This document shows, one piece after another, positions 1 through 8,087 of a DNA stretch of 12,172 nt. Source of the DNA: Glaciecola sp. UBA1851 (lineage in GTDB: Bacteria; Pseudomonadota; Gammaproteobacteria; Enterobacterales; Alteromonadaceae); the NCBI GenBank assembly GCA_002338515.1, contig DDIL01000035.1:925-13096 (forward strand). Reading direction: 5' to 3'. Made by a program: the position numbers and the translations under genes. The notes beneath the pieces were generated by a model. The model was not told where the DNA came from. It did no database searches and saw only the letters and a program-made list of their open reading frames with translations. How positions within the stretch are numbered: position 1 is the first letter of the stretch; each line of letters opens with the position of its first letter.

Positions 1-2
1 TG

Positions 3-884
3 CTAACATGGAATTGGCAGCATAGCTCTCCATTAGTCAGTATTATAATACCCACTTACAACGCGAAAAATTTAGTTCAAGAGTGCATAGAATCAATCTT
101 AACATCCTCTTATACAAATTTTGAGATCCTGCTTGTCGATAATAACTCTGATGATCCCGAATCTATCGATTATTTTCAGTCTTTAAAACAACATAATAAA
201 GTCAGAGTATTAGCTTACAAACATCCATTTAACTATTCTGCCATTAATAATTTTGCAGTAAGCCACGCTAATGGAGAAGTAATAGCACTTGTAAATAACG
301 ATATAGCAGTGATCGACACTCACTGGCTGGAAAATATGGTCAGTCATGTTTCAAGAGACGATATTGGCTGTGTGGGCGCGAAACTTTTATATGGAAACGG
401 TCATATTCAACATGCAGGAACTGTTCTAGGCTATGGCGGAGGGGCCGGCCATGCATATAAATACTTCCCAAGATATCATCCTGGATATATTAAACGATTA
501 CTTGCAACGCATAATTATAGTGCAGTGACTGCAGCGTGTTTACTAGTTAAGAAAGCTGACTATGAAGCGGTAAATGGGCTAAATGAACATGATTTAGCAG
601 TAGCTTTTAACGATGTAGACTTTTGTTTAAAAGTAAAGGAGTTAGGTAAGCGTAATCTTTATTGTGCTGAAACTGAGCTATATCATTATGAATCTGTTTC
701 TAGAGGATTAGATATAGAACCAGAAAAACATCAGCGATTTCAGAAGGAGCTTCGTTATTTGAAGAAAAAATGGAGTAAAGTAATAGCTCACGACCCTGCA
801 TATAGCCCTAACTTGACGTTGAAAAGAGAGAATTTTTCACCCAAATTAAAAGAAGAGTTTCTAAATTCTAAGCCGTTTAATTAA
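3..884 (+). CDS. Family 2 glycosyltransferase, 5'-truncated by the window edge
   Basis: A GT-A fold glycosyltransferase of the kind that adds sugars to O-antigen, capsule or other surface glycans from nucleotide-sugar donors in the cytoplasm. The reading frame is open from the first bases and carries the whole canonical domain: the opening strand VSIIIPTYNA, then ILLVDNNSDD, the PFNYSAINNFA segment, and the DxD-like NND at 294-302 that should hold the donor and metal. After these come IQHAGTVLG, NYSAVTAACLLV and AFNDVDFCLKV, and the family-typical tail DPAYSPNLTL. A GTG at 309 could be taken as a start, but that would delete the nucleotide-binding half, so the real start lies upstream of the window. 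The tail resembles large RfbC-like multi-domain transferases, so this may be the C-terminal module of a longer protein. Acceptor and donor cannot be read from sequence. It ends 10 bases from the convergent rfbA stop, with no evident terminator between. Confidence 0.9.
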   Translation, partial: LTWNWQHSSPLVSIIIPTYNAKNLVQECIESILTSSYTNFEILLVDNNSDDPESIDYFQSLKQHNKVRVLAYKHPFNYSAINNFAVSHANGEVIALVNNDIAVIDTHWLENMVSHVSRDDIGCVGAKLLYGNGHIQHAGTVLGYGGGAGHAYKYFPRYHPGYIKRLLATHNYSAVTAACLLVKKADYEAVNGLNEHDLAVAFNDVDFCLKVKELGKRNLYCAETELYHYESVSRGLDIEPEKHQRFQKELRYLKKKWSKVIAHDPAYSPNLTLKRENFSPKLKEEFLNSKPFN

Positions 885-894
885 TCGTTTAAAT

Positions 895-1776
895 TTACCT
901 TATTTTATCGTTGATAACTTTAAGTAGATAATTACCATATCCACTTTTAATTAATGGGCGAGCTAAAGTTTCCAATTGTTCAGAGTTAATAAAGCCCATT
1001 CTGTAAGCCACCTCTTCTGGGCAACAAATTTTTAATCCTTGTCTCTTCTCTATAGCAGATACAAACATCGCTGCATCTAACAAACTATCAAGCGTTCCTG
1101 TATCTAACCAAGCAGAACCTCTTCCCATTAGTTCCACCTTTAATGAACCATCCTTTAAATACAAATTATTTAAGTCTGTTATTTCTAACTCACCACGTTT
1201 AGATGGTTGAACTTGTTTAGCAAAATCTACCACACGGTTGTCATAGTAATACAGCCCAGTTATAGCATAGTTAGACTTTGCCTTAATCGGTTTTTCTTCA
1301 ATTGAAAGCGCATTCCAGTTTGAGTCAAACTCAACAACACCATAACGCTCAGGATCAGTTACGTGATAACCAAACACAGTTGCCCCAAGAGTTTGTTGAT
1401 TTGCATGTTGCAGCGATTCAATCAAATCGTGCCCATAATAAATATTATCACCAAGTATTAGCGTACAGCAGTCTTTACCTATAAAACTTTCACCAATTAA
1501 AAAGGCTTCTGCCAAACCATCAGGTGAGGGTTGAATAGCATATTGAATATTGATCCCCCAATCTTCGCCATTCCCCAAAAGACTGATAAATCTATGTTGC
1601 TCGTCAGGTGTAGTAATAATTAAAACATCACGAATACCCGACATCATAAGAGTAGATAATGGATAATAAATCATAGGTTTGTCGTATACAGGCATTAGCT
1701 GCTTACTTACCACCTTGGTAAGCGGATGCAATCGCGTACCTGAACCACCCGCTAATATTATTCCTTTGCGACTCAA
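895..1776 (-). CDS. rfbA: Glucose-1-phosphate thymidylyltransferase
   Basis: Cytoplasmic enzyme joining dTTP and glucose-1-phosphate to give dTDP-glucose, the first step towards dTDP-L-rhamnose and related deoxysugars. At 293 residues it matches the full family length. The signature GGSGTRLHPLT lies at residues 10-20, followed by SKQLMPVYDKPM (24-35). PDGLAEA is at 85-91, the metal-binding Asp of LGDN at 110, EEKP at 160-163, and WLDTGT with Asp225 near the active site. No key residue is missing. The start is TTG, with AGGAG seven bases upstream; no in-frame ATG precedes it, and the protein begins MSRKGIILAGG as in relatives. It lies 62 bases downstream of the sulfotransferase gene on the same strand and may be co-transcribed with it. 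rfbB, rfbC and rfbD are not in the window. The synonym rmlA applies equally. Confidence 0.97.
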   Translation of the reverse strand: MSRKGIILAGGSGTRLHPLTKVVSKQLMPVYDKPMIYYPLSTLMMSGIRDVLIITTPDEQHRFISLLGNGEDWGINIQYAIQPSPDGLAEAFLIGESFIGKDCCTLILGDNIYYGHDLIESLQHANQQTLGATVFGYHVTDPERYGVVEFDSNWNALSIEEKPIKAKSNYAITGLYYYDNRVVDFAKQVQPSKRGELEITDLNNLYLKDGSLKVELMGRGSAWLDTGTLDSLLDAAMFVSAIEKRQGLKICCPEEVAYRMGFINSEQLETLARPLIKSGYGNYLLKVINDKIR

Positions 1777-1783
1777 ATCTATG

Positions 1784-1788
1784 CTCCT
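1784..1788 (-). promoter_or_regulatory. Shine-Dalgarno site of rfbA (fixes a TTG start)
   Basis: On the minus strand AGGAG stands seven bases before TTG at 1776-1774. No in-frame ATG lies nearby upstream, and the protein from the TTG aligns with the usual RfbA N-terminus, so this site decides the start. Confidence 0.8.
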
Positions 1789-1838
1789 AAGAATTCTTTG
1801 CTAATATAAAGTTACTTTTTATTGTTGATATTACTAAT

Positions 1839-2939
1839 TCACCACTTAAGATTGAAACGATTAATTGCAGATTTCCCCTTCGTCAGTGTTTTATCGTAAA
1901 TAGCTTGTAAAACGTCTCTTTTATCAAGCGTGTCCAACTGCGTGGTACTCGCAAAATCATTTTTCAAACAATAACGTTTCACTAAGTCTCGGATAGTCCT
2001 CGGCTGTGTTTTCGCTTGTTTTATTAATGCAATAACTTCTTCAATTGATGGGCCATCTACCGTTCCTAAATCTAAGCGAGTAGATATAAAATCCAAACCT
2101 GTATGTTTTTTTATCTCCAAATTTTCAGCCTCTAATTGATGCTCGATTACAGCCAACTCATTTTCTTTAAGTTTAAATTTTGCACTATCAAAAACTAGCT
2201 TTTTTGGAACAAACCCCTCTCGCTCTTCATTTAATTTACCATCAATAAATAAAGGAACAGTTTTGTTAATATAGTTCAATAACCTAGTAGAATGATACCC
2301 TAATCCTTCATTAGACTTCTTTTCAACAAATTTTTCCGCATTTTTGAGGGGTAATAATGAAAGGAAAAAACGCACTGCTCCGCCATTAAATTGGCAAGCG
2401 TCTTTAAATGAATAATACTCAACATCAGGAAATACTGCTTTGATATGTTTAAATTTAAAGGACGTGGTTAGCAACTTATTTTCGCTCAACAACTCATGCC
2501 CGTTTTTAATTCTTTCTTGAAGCGCTGAACAATGATATCCGTAAGCATCTCGTACAAAACAAATTACTCGAATGTTAAAATCGTAGAAAAACTCCTTCAA
2601 TCTAAATAACTCATTTTCTTTTAAAGCAGAAATGCCCTCGCCGCTAATTAATAATGTATTAGCTTTTTCAGCGGCATCACGTAACTGCTCTTCATACAAA
2701 GGGTTAACAACAGATGCATCCCATTTATTTACAATATTCATTCTATATTTGTTAGGCGAATCGCAAAACAAACTATGCATAGCCATTGAGTGATTAGTCA
2801 TATTTTTATTGTTATAGCTTTTGAAAATAGGGTAATGAATACGGTTTTCGGCTAATAATTTTTGATTATAAGCAAGGGTATCTTGAATTGAACTAGTTGC
2901 AGTTTTGTGTAGACCTATATGTAAGATGAGTTGTTTCAT
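1839..2939 (-). CDS. Probable PAPS-dependent sulfotransferase
   Basis: A 366-residue protein that looks like a cytoplasmic sulfotransferase, moving sulfate from PAPS to an acceptor, here plausibly a glycan. The N-terminus has the P-loop-like 5'-phosphosulfate-binding segment LHIGLHKTATSSIQ (residues 6-19) directly after the first strand, as in the family. A 3'-phosphate-binding segment follows at about 127-145: VRDAYGYHCSALQERIK, with Arg130 and Ser138 in the expected places. The remainder is not recognisable to me and no membrane segment is evident, so the acceptor is unknown. Start ATG at 2939 places the P-loop at the normal distance; the Shine-Dalgarno is weak (AGGT is about 17 bases upstream). 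Its position in front of rfbA and near a glycosyltransferase suggests modification of a surface polysaccharide. An alternative is another P-loop kinase-like transferase. The fold assignment is fairly secure, the substrate is not. Confidence 0.75.
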   Translation of the reverse strand: MKQLILHIGLHKTATSSIQDTLAYNQKLLAENRIHYPIFKSYNNKNMTNHSMAMHSLFCDSPNKYRMNIVNKWDASVVNPLYEEQLRDAAEKANTLLISGEGISALKENELFRLKEFFYDFNIRVICFVRDAYGYHCSALQERIKNGHELLSENKLLTTSFKFKHIKAVFPDVEYYSFKDACQFNGGAVRFFLSLLPLKNAEKFVEKKSNEGLGYHSTRLLNYINKTVPLFIDGKLNEEREGFVPKKLVFDSAKFKLKENELAVIEHQLEAENLEIKKHTGLDFISTRLDLGTVDGPSIEEVIALIKQAKTQPRTIRDLVKRYCLKNDFASTTQLDTLDKRDVLQAIYDKTLTKGKSAINRFNLKW

Positions 2940-3042
2940 GCAAATTTGACGATAATACCTGTTTTAAAATGCTTTAGATTGTGAAAACAACCGTTTTATG
3001 CTTAATGTTTTCGACACTATACAGTTTTAGTGCCAACAAACA

Positions 3043-3071
3043 TTGTAAGCGTCGCGGTTGTATTAGATAAT
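3043..3071 (+). promoter_or_regulatory. Candidate sigma-70 promoter for map-glnD-dapD
   Basis: TTGTAA (3043-3048) and GATAAT (3066-3071) are separated by 17 bases. They match the vegetative consensus at four and five of six positions respectively. Transcription would begin near 3078, giving an AT-rich leader of about 158 bases before the map start. The -10 overlaps a 6-bp inverted repeat, GTATTA-GA-TAATAC (3060-3073). This is seen in sequence only. Confidence 0.5.
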
Positions 3072-3223
3072 ACGCAAGTATTTAGAAAAAATATATTTTT
3101 ATTCAAATTTCATAAAAAACTTAAAATAGATAAAACTGCCGCATCACAGTTACTTTTTTTTATTAAAGGAGTAACGCCAACCAGTTTATAGTATTTTTGA
3201 AATTGCTTGTTTGATTTACTAAA

Positions 3224-3230
3224 AGGTAGG
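3224..3230 (+). promoter_or_regulatory. Shine-Dalgarno site of map (fixes a TTG start)
   Basis: AGGTAGG ends five bases before the TTG at 3236. The nearest in-frame ATG is codon 14, inside the conserved IEKMRVAG segment, and would remove the family-typical N-terminus, so the TTG start is preferred. Confidence 0.7.
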
Positions 3231-3235
3231 TTTCA

Positions 3236-4030
3236 TTGGCCGCAACAATTAAAACACCAGAAGAAATAGAAAAAATGCGAGTAGCTGGCAAACTTGCATC
3301 TGAAGTATTGAATATGATTGGCGAACATGTTGTGAAAGGTGTAACTACTGAACAGCTTGACAAAATCTGCCATGATTACATTGTAAACGTGCAAGGTGGT
3401 ATTCCTGCTCCACTTAACTACGGCAACCCTCCGTTTCCAAAATCAATTTGTACGTCAGTTAACCATGTTATATGCCATGGTATCCCTGGTGACAAAAAGC
3501 TAAAAGATGGTGACATTCTAAATATTGATGTAACCGTCATAAAAGATGGCTACCATGGCGATACATCAAAAATGTTTGTGGTTGGTAAACCGAGTATACT
3601 AGCCGAGCGCTTAATACGAGTCACACAAGAATGTTTGTATAAAGGCATTGAATTGGTCAAACCTGGTGCCCGTTTAGGCGACATTGGCCATGTGATTGAA
3701 ACGTACGCCCACAAACATAATTACTCAGTAGTTCAAGAGTATTGCGGACATGGCATTGGTGCAGTGTTTCATGAAGACCCGCAAGTGGTGCATTATGGAA
3801 AACCCAATACAGGTGAGGAATTAGTTCCTGGCATGTGTTTTACCATTGAACCTATGATTAATGCGGGCAAGCGCTATTCAAAAATCTTACCCGACAACTG
3901 GACGGTTGTGACAAAAGATAGAAGTTTAAGTGCACAGTGGGAGCATACGCTACTAGTAACTGAAACTGGCGTAGAAATACTGACACATCGCGACGATGAA
4001 ACAATTGACCGCATAATTAATCATAGCTAG
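3236..4030 (+). CDS. map: Type I methionine aminopeptidase
   Basis: Removes the initiator methionine from new proteins when the second residue is small; cytoplasmic, metal-dependent and generally essential. The 264 residues equal the E. coli length. All five metal ligands of the pita-bread fold are visible: Asp98 (NIDVT), Asp109 (YHGDTS), His172 (GHGIG), Glu205 (TIEPM) and Glu236 (WEHTLL), with the substrate-side histidine in VNHVICHG (77-81). The start is TTG behind AGGTAGG, and the resulting MAATIKTPEEIEKMRVAG lines up with the known N-terminus. It leads the run map-glnD-dapD, with 74 bases to glnD and no terminator between, as in other gammaproteobacteria. Upstream of it, where rpsB is often found divergently, there is instead a sulfotransferase gene. 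Confidence 0.98.
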   Translation: MAATIKTPEEIEKMRVAGKLASEVLNMIGEHVVKGVTTEQLDKICHDYIVNVQGGIPAPLNYGNPPFPKSICTSVNHVICHGIPGDKKLKDGDILNIDVTVIKDGYHGDTSKMFVVGKPSILAERLIRVTQECLYKGIELVKPGARLGDIGHVIETYAHKHNYSVVQEYCGHGIGAVFHEDPQVVHYGKPNTGEELVPGMCFTIEPMINAGKRYSKILPDNWTVVTKDRSLSAQWEHTLLVTETGVEILTHRDDETIDRIINHS

Positions 4031-4092
4031 CGATTTCTTTAAACACACTACTCACTACCAAAAACTTTTGCTTTTAGCATGAGTTTGAAGCG

Positions 4093-4097
4093 AAGGA
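4093..4097 (+). promoter_or_regulatory. Shine-Dalgarno site of glnD (fixes a TTG start)
   Basis: AAGGA lies seven bases before the TTG at 4105. The ATG at 4079 is out of frame with glnD (it opens a 12-codon frame that stops at 4117), so TTG is the most credible glnD start. Confidence 0.7.
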
Positions 4098-4104
4098 AAC
4101 AAGA

Positions 4105-6741
4105 TTGCATAACCTAGATAACGTTATTGCTCAATTAGATAATATTACAAGCATTAATGATATAAATGCTTTTAAATCTTGTGTTCAAGCCAGCCACGAT
4201 TGGCTTGTTCAAAATTTCACAAATATCCATGTTGATGAATTAGTAACAGAGCGCGCCCGCTTCACCGATTCGCTTTTATGCAAAGCTTGGCAAATTCAAG
4301 CATTACATAAAATCAAAGGGCTAACATTGTGCGCGGTAGGTGGATATGGACGTGGGCAAATGCAGCCATACTCTGATATAGATTTGCTCATTTTAAGCGA
4401 TGGCAAACTTAAAAGTGACACTCAAAATACTATTTCAACCTTTATTACCTTTTTATGGGATATAAAGCTAGAAATTGGCCAATCTGTAAGAACAATAAAA
4501 GATACATTAAAACTAGCAAAAGATGATATCACCATTGCCACCAATCTTGTTGAAGCAAGGCAATTATGCGGTTGCAGCAAAACCTTTGATGCGCTGGTTA
4601 GTAAAATTAATCACAAAAGCATATGGTCAAGCAAAGACTTTTTTATTGCTAAACTTGAAGAACAAAAAAGTCGTCATGGTAAATTTAACGACACATCATA
4701 CAATCTAGAACCTAATGTTAAAGAAAACCCTGGTTGTTTAAGAGACATTCAAACCATAGGTTGGGTCGCTAAAAAACACTTCCAAGAATATGATGGAATG
4801 ACATTAATTGGTCATGGATATTTCACTGAACTAGAGCATGCAGAACTCATTGAATGTAGAAGTAATCTTTGGAAAATTCGCTTTGCCTTGCATTTAGTCG
4901 CTAAACGAAGTGAAAACCGCCTTCTGTTTGATTATCAGCCTGACGTAGCCAAGCTTCTTGGCTTTGGTGAGGGTAAGCAAGCCGTTGAAAAAATGATGAA
5001 ACATTTGTTTCGGATTGTGCGCAGAGTGTCGGAACTAAACAGCATGTTAATGCTGAGATTTAAGCAAGATATTCTAAACTTAAAAGTAAAAAACACACTT
5101 TGCATTAACGATGATTTTTGCGTAAATGATGGCTTAATTACGCCTACTCGTGATGACGTTTTTTCCACACCATTAGATATTCTGAAATTTCTTGAAATTA
5201 TTGCTGAACATGATTTTGTGGAAGGCTTAGATGCAGACTGTATTAGGCTATTAAGAAACACAAGAAGAGAGTTTCAATCAGCTTATTACCACTCTTTGCC
5301 AGAATGCAGAGAATATTTTGTAAAATTAGTATCTAACCCAAATTTCTTTGATTTAGCTTGGGATATTATGCATCGCCACGGCATTCTGCAGTCTTATATT
5401 CCTGAGTGGGATAAAATTGTGGGTATGATGCAATTTGATTTATTCCATGCTTATACAGTAGATGAGCACACTCATCGATTAGTTAAACATGTAAGACGTT
5501 ATTACAACCAGCCCACAGAGTTCCCTCGAAGTAGCCGTATTGTGAATAACCTAGAGCATCCTGAAACGTTATTTATTGCAGCTATTTTTCATGATATTGC
5601 AAAAGGACGAGGCGGCGATCACTCAGTGTTAGGTGAAAAAGACGTACTAACCTTCTGTGAACAACATGATATTTTGGACAGCCGAGCAAAAACAATCGGC
5701 TGGTTAGTGAAAAACCACTTATTAATGTCGGTTATTGCTCAAAGACGTGATATTTACGATCCTGATGTGATTCAAGAATTTGCAGCAGAAGTAAAAACAG
5801 AAGAACGTCTCGACTTGCTTTATGCATTAACACTAGCTGATATCCGTGCCACTAATGACAGTTTGTGGAATGATTGGAAAGCGTCGTTACTAAGAGAATT
5901 GTATTTACTGACTCAAAAAGCATTAGCCAATGGCTTGCAATGCGAAATGACATTAAATGAGCGCATTGAAGATTACAAACAAAAAGCGGCTAAACTATTA
6001 GAAGAAACCACCATAGATTTAGGTTTAGCTGAGCATTTCTGGCAACAATTGAATAAACAGTATTTCGCTCGCTTTAGTCCAAAACAAATAGCTTGGCATA
6101 CACAATGTATTGTTGAATACAAACTCGCAGCCAAAGACGAATTGTTAGTGAGTGCCTCGAATGACACTTCAAAAGGTGGCACTGAATTACTCATTTTCTG
6201 TCAGGACAAGCCCGCATTGTTTGCACAAATCGCTTCCGTTTTAGACAGTCAAAATTGCTCCATACATGATGCACAAATAACTATCACTACCGATGGCTAC
6301 GTATTTGATAGCATGATAGTACTTGACCAAGATAACAAGCGAATAAAGAGTATTTCTCAATTAAAAAGACTTAAAGACTCTATTTATCAACAACTTACTC
6401 GCCCGGGAAGATCGCATTCTAATCCTAGAAAAATGTCGAGACAAATGAAGCAGTTGGATGTACCTACTAAAGTCAGGTTCTATTCCAGTCAAGAAGACAG
6501 TACATTAATTGAATTAGAAGCCTTAGATGCACCAGGTTTACTTGCTCGTATAGGGCATTTATTTGTGGATTTAAATATTACACTTAAAATGGCCAAAATT
6601 ACGACTATTGGTGAGCGCGCAGAAGATGTCTTTATTGTATGCAATGAACTCGGGAAAGCCCTGACTCAAGAACAACAAGTATTAATCCAAAAACAAATTA
6701 AACTCAAACTAGACCAACCAGAAGTGAACACAGCAATATGA
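4105..6741 (+). CDS. glnD: Bifunctional PII uridylyltransferase / uridylyl-removing enzyme
   Basis: The nitrogen sensor that uridylylates PII proteins (GlnB/GlnK) when glutamine is low and deuridylylates them when it is high, so setting glutamine synthetase activity and NtrBC signalling. The 878 residues are close to the E. coli length (890). The nucleotidyltransferase domain is at the N-terminus, with GGYGRG (79-84) and PYSDIDLL (88-95); Asp91 and Asp93 are the catalytic pair. The PNVKENPGCLRDIQ segment typical of the family follows. The HD hydrolase domain shows FHDIAKGRGGDHS with His496-Asp497. Two ACT domains that bind glutamine lie at about 693-765 and 800-870. TTG is the start, behind AAGGA. 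The stop overlaps the dapD start as ATGA, implying translational coupling. No frameshift or missing catalytic residue was seen. Confidence 0.98.
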   Translation: MHNLDNVIAQLDNITSINDINAFKSCVQASHDWLVQNFTNIHVDELVTERARFTDSLLCKAWQIQALHKIKGLTLCAVGGYGRGQMQPYSDIDLLILSDGKLKSDTQNTISTFITFLWDIKLEIGQSVRTIKDTLKLAKDDITIATNLVEARQLCGCSKTFDALVSKINHKSIWSSKDFFIAKLEEQKSRHGKFNDTSYNLEPNVKENPGCLRDIQTIGWVAKKHFQEYDGMTLIGHGYFTELEHAELIECRSNLWKIRFALHLVAKRSENRLLFDYQPDVAKLLGFGEGKQAVEKMMKHLFRIVRRVSELNSMLMLRFKQDILNLKVKNTLCINDDFCVNDGLITPTRDDVFSTPLDILKFLEIIAEHDFVEGLDADCIRLLRNTRREFQSAYYHSLPECREYFVKLVSNPNFFDLAWDIMHRHGILQSYIPEWDKIVGMMQFDLFHAYTVDEHTHRLVKHVRRYYNQPTEFPRSSRIVNNLEHPETLFIAAIFHDIAKGRGGDHSVLGEKDVLTFCEQHDILDSRAKTIGWLVKNHLLMSVIAQRRDIYDPDVIQEFAAEVKTEERLDLLYALTLADIRATNDSLWNDWKASLLRELYLLTQKALANGLQCEMTLNERIEDYKQKAAKLLEETTIDLGLAEHFWQQLNKQYFARFSPKQIAWHTQCIVEYKLAAKDELLVSASNDTSKGGTELLIFCQDKPALFAQIASVLDSQNCSIHDAQITITTDGYVFDSMIVLDQDNKRIKSISQLKRLKDSIYQQLTRPGRSHSNPRKMSRQMKQLDVPTKVRFYSSQEDSTLIELEALDAPGLLARIGHLFVDLNITLKMAKITTIGERAEDVFIVCNELGKALTQEQQVLIQKQIKLKLDQPEVNTAI

Positions 6742-7562
6742 ATAACATAGCCTCAATTATTGAACATGCGTTTGATACGCGTGATACCTTTACCGCTGAA
6801 ACTGCATCTCAAGAAGTAAAAGATGCAGTGGCTCAAGCCATTACACTGTTAAATAGCGGTGACGCGAGAGTGGCAGAAAAAGGTAGCAATGGCTGGCAAG
6901 TAAATGAATGGCTAAAAAAAGCAGTTTTATTATTTTTTAAACTCCACGACAACAAAGTCATAGATGGTGCTGAATCAACCTTTTATGACAAAGTCCCACT
7001 CAAATTTAGTGGGTATGATGAAGCACGCTTTGCAAAAGAAGGTATGCGTGTTGTGCCGCCTGCAACCGTGCGTACAGGTACATATATAGGTAAGAATGTG
7101 GTGTTAATGCCGTCATATGTCAATATAGGTGCATTTGTTGATGATGGAACCATGGTAGACACGTGGGCAACCGTTGGCTCATGCGCACAAATAGGTAAAA
7201 ATGTGCATTTATCTGGTGGTGTAGGTATTGGCGGCGTACTTGAACCATTACAAGCAAGCCCTACCATTATTGAAGACAACTGTTTTGTGGGCGCGCGTTC
7301 TGAAATTGTTGAAGGTGTGATTGTTGAAGAAGGCGCTGTAATATCTATGGGTGTATATATTGGCCAAAGTACGCGAATTTATGATCGTGAAACAGGCGAA
7401 GTACATTATGGCCGTGTTCCAGCAGGTGCTGTGGTTGTGCCTGGTAGCTTACCAAGCAAAGATGGCAAATATAGCTTGTATGCAGCCATTATTGTGAAAA
7501 GAGTGGATGCTAAAACAAAAGCGAAAGTTGGCATTAACGAAATATTAAGAAGCGCTGAATAA
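6738..7562 (+). CDS. dapD: Tetrahydrodipicolinate N-succinyltransferase
   Basis: Transfers succinyl from succinyl-CoA to tetrahydrodipicolinate in the succinylase branch of the lysine and meso-diaminopimelate pathway, which feeds both protein and peptidoglycan. It is a cytoplasmic trimer. The 274 residues equal the E. coli length. After an alpha-helical N-terminal part of about 100 residues comes a left-handed beta-helix of hexapeptide repeats, roughly 105-225, with clear turns at YIGKNVVLMPS, IGAFVDDGTMVDTWA, GGVGIGGVLEP, NCFVGARSEIVEG and GVYIGQST. The C-terminal segment GRVPAGAVVVPGSLPS is typical. The ATG overlaps the glnD stop, so it is probably translated by re-initiation; no separate promoter was seen. 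Confidence 0.98.
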   Translation: MNNIASIIEHAFDTRDTFTAETASQEVKDAVAQAITLLNSGDARVAEKGSNGWQVNEWLKKAVLLFFKLHDNKVIDGAESTFYDKVPLKFSGYDEARFAKEGMRVVPPATVRTGTYIGKNVVLMPSYVNIGAFVDDGTMVDTWATVGSCAQIGKNVHLSGGVGIGGVLEPLQASPTIIEDNCFVGARSEIVEGVIVEEGAVISMGVYIGQSTRIYDRETGEVHYGRVPAGAVVVPGSLPSKDGKYSLYAAIIVKRVDAKTKAKVGINEILRSAE

Positions 7563-7576
7563 TTTTTAAGTAAAAA

Positions 7577-8038
7577 ATGTCATCTAATCAAGTAGTTAGT
7601 AATAACGAAGTAAATGTTAGGATACGAGTACGTTATGCTGAATGTGACGCCCAAAATGTTGTATTCAATGCTCGTTATGCTGACTATGCTGATATTGCTG
7701 CCACTGAATATATTCGAGCACTTATAGGCGATTATAACAATCTCTTAAATGCTGGCTTTGATAACCAAGTGGTTAGTATGCATATTGATTGGATTGCATC
7801 GGCAAAGTTTGATGACATACTTAATCTAAAGGTAAGTTTACATCATGTTGGAAATTCATCTTTCACCTTGCTAACACAATGTAGCAAAGTGGAAGATGAG
7901 CATAATTTACCAATAGCTGAAATGAAAATAGTGTATGTAGTGGTTGATAATACTACTTTTAAAAAATCGCCTATACCAAAAATATTAAAAGATAATTTTA
8001 TTAGAGAATTTTCAATCTTTGTTAATCAAGCTGGCTAA
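7577..8038 (+). CDS. Acyl-CoA thioesterase, 4HBT hotdog family (YbgC/FadM-like)
   Basis: A 153-residue single hotdog-fold protein that probably hydrolyses an acyl-CoA thioester in the cytoplasm. The family signature is at residues 14-47: RIRVRYAECDAQNVVFNARYADYADIA, with Asp24 as the likely catalytic residue and the long helix following. The second strand WIASAKFDDILNLKVSLHHVG and the strands near residues 95-120 complete the fold. It starts 14 bases after dapD with only a weak TAAG-like ribosome site, so it is probably the last gene of the map-glnD-dapD transcript, though its function has no obvious link to lysine synthesis or nitrogen. The substrate cannot be deduced; FadM-like long-chain or YbgC-like short-chain activity are both possible. 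It faces the convergent yqcA, 49 bases away. Confidence 0.85.
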   Translation: MSSNQVVSNNEVNVRIRVRYAECDAQNVVFNARYADYADIAATEYIRALIGDYNNLLNAGFDNQVVSMHIDWIASAKFDDILNLKVSLHHVGNSSFTLLTQCSKVEDEHNLPIAEMKIVYVVVDNTTFKKSPIPKILKDNFIREFSIFVNQAG

Positions 8039-8087
8039 AAGCTTTTAACAACAGTCTTACTACGCCTTCTAATGCCAGCCTAACTTT

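Noticed and set aside
309..884. A shorter glycosyltransferase starting at GTG 309
   Set aside because: The frame is open to the window edge and encodes the conserved N-terminal nucleotide-binding half, so this GTG is internal.
3163..3363. Minus-strand frame of 66 codons over the start of map
   Set aside because: It is antisense to the conserved map N-terminus and low in complexity, with no family resemblance.
4079..4117. Twelve-codon frame starting at ATG and overlapping the glnD start, as a possible leader peptide
   Set aside because: It has no Shine-Dalgarno site and no regulatory codon run; its overlap with the TTG start is most simply chance.
8028..8046. AAGCT/AGCTT and AAAAGCTTTT as a terminator between the thioesterase gene and yqcA
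   Set aside because: The stem is only about five bases, or has no loop, with no U-tract; it is too weak to call.
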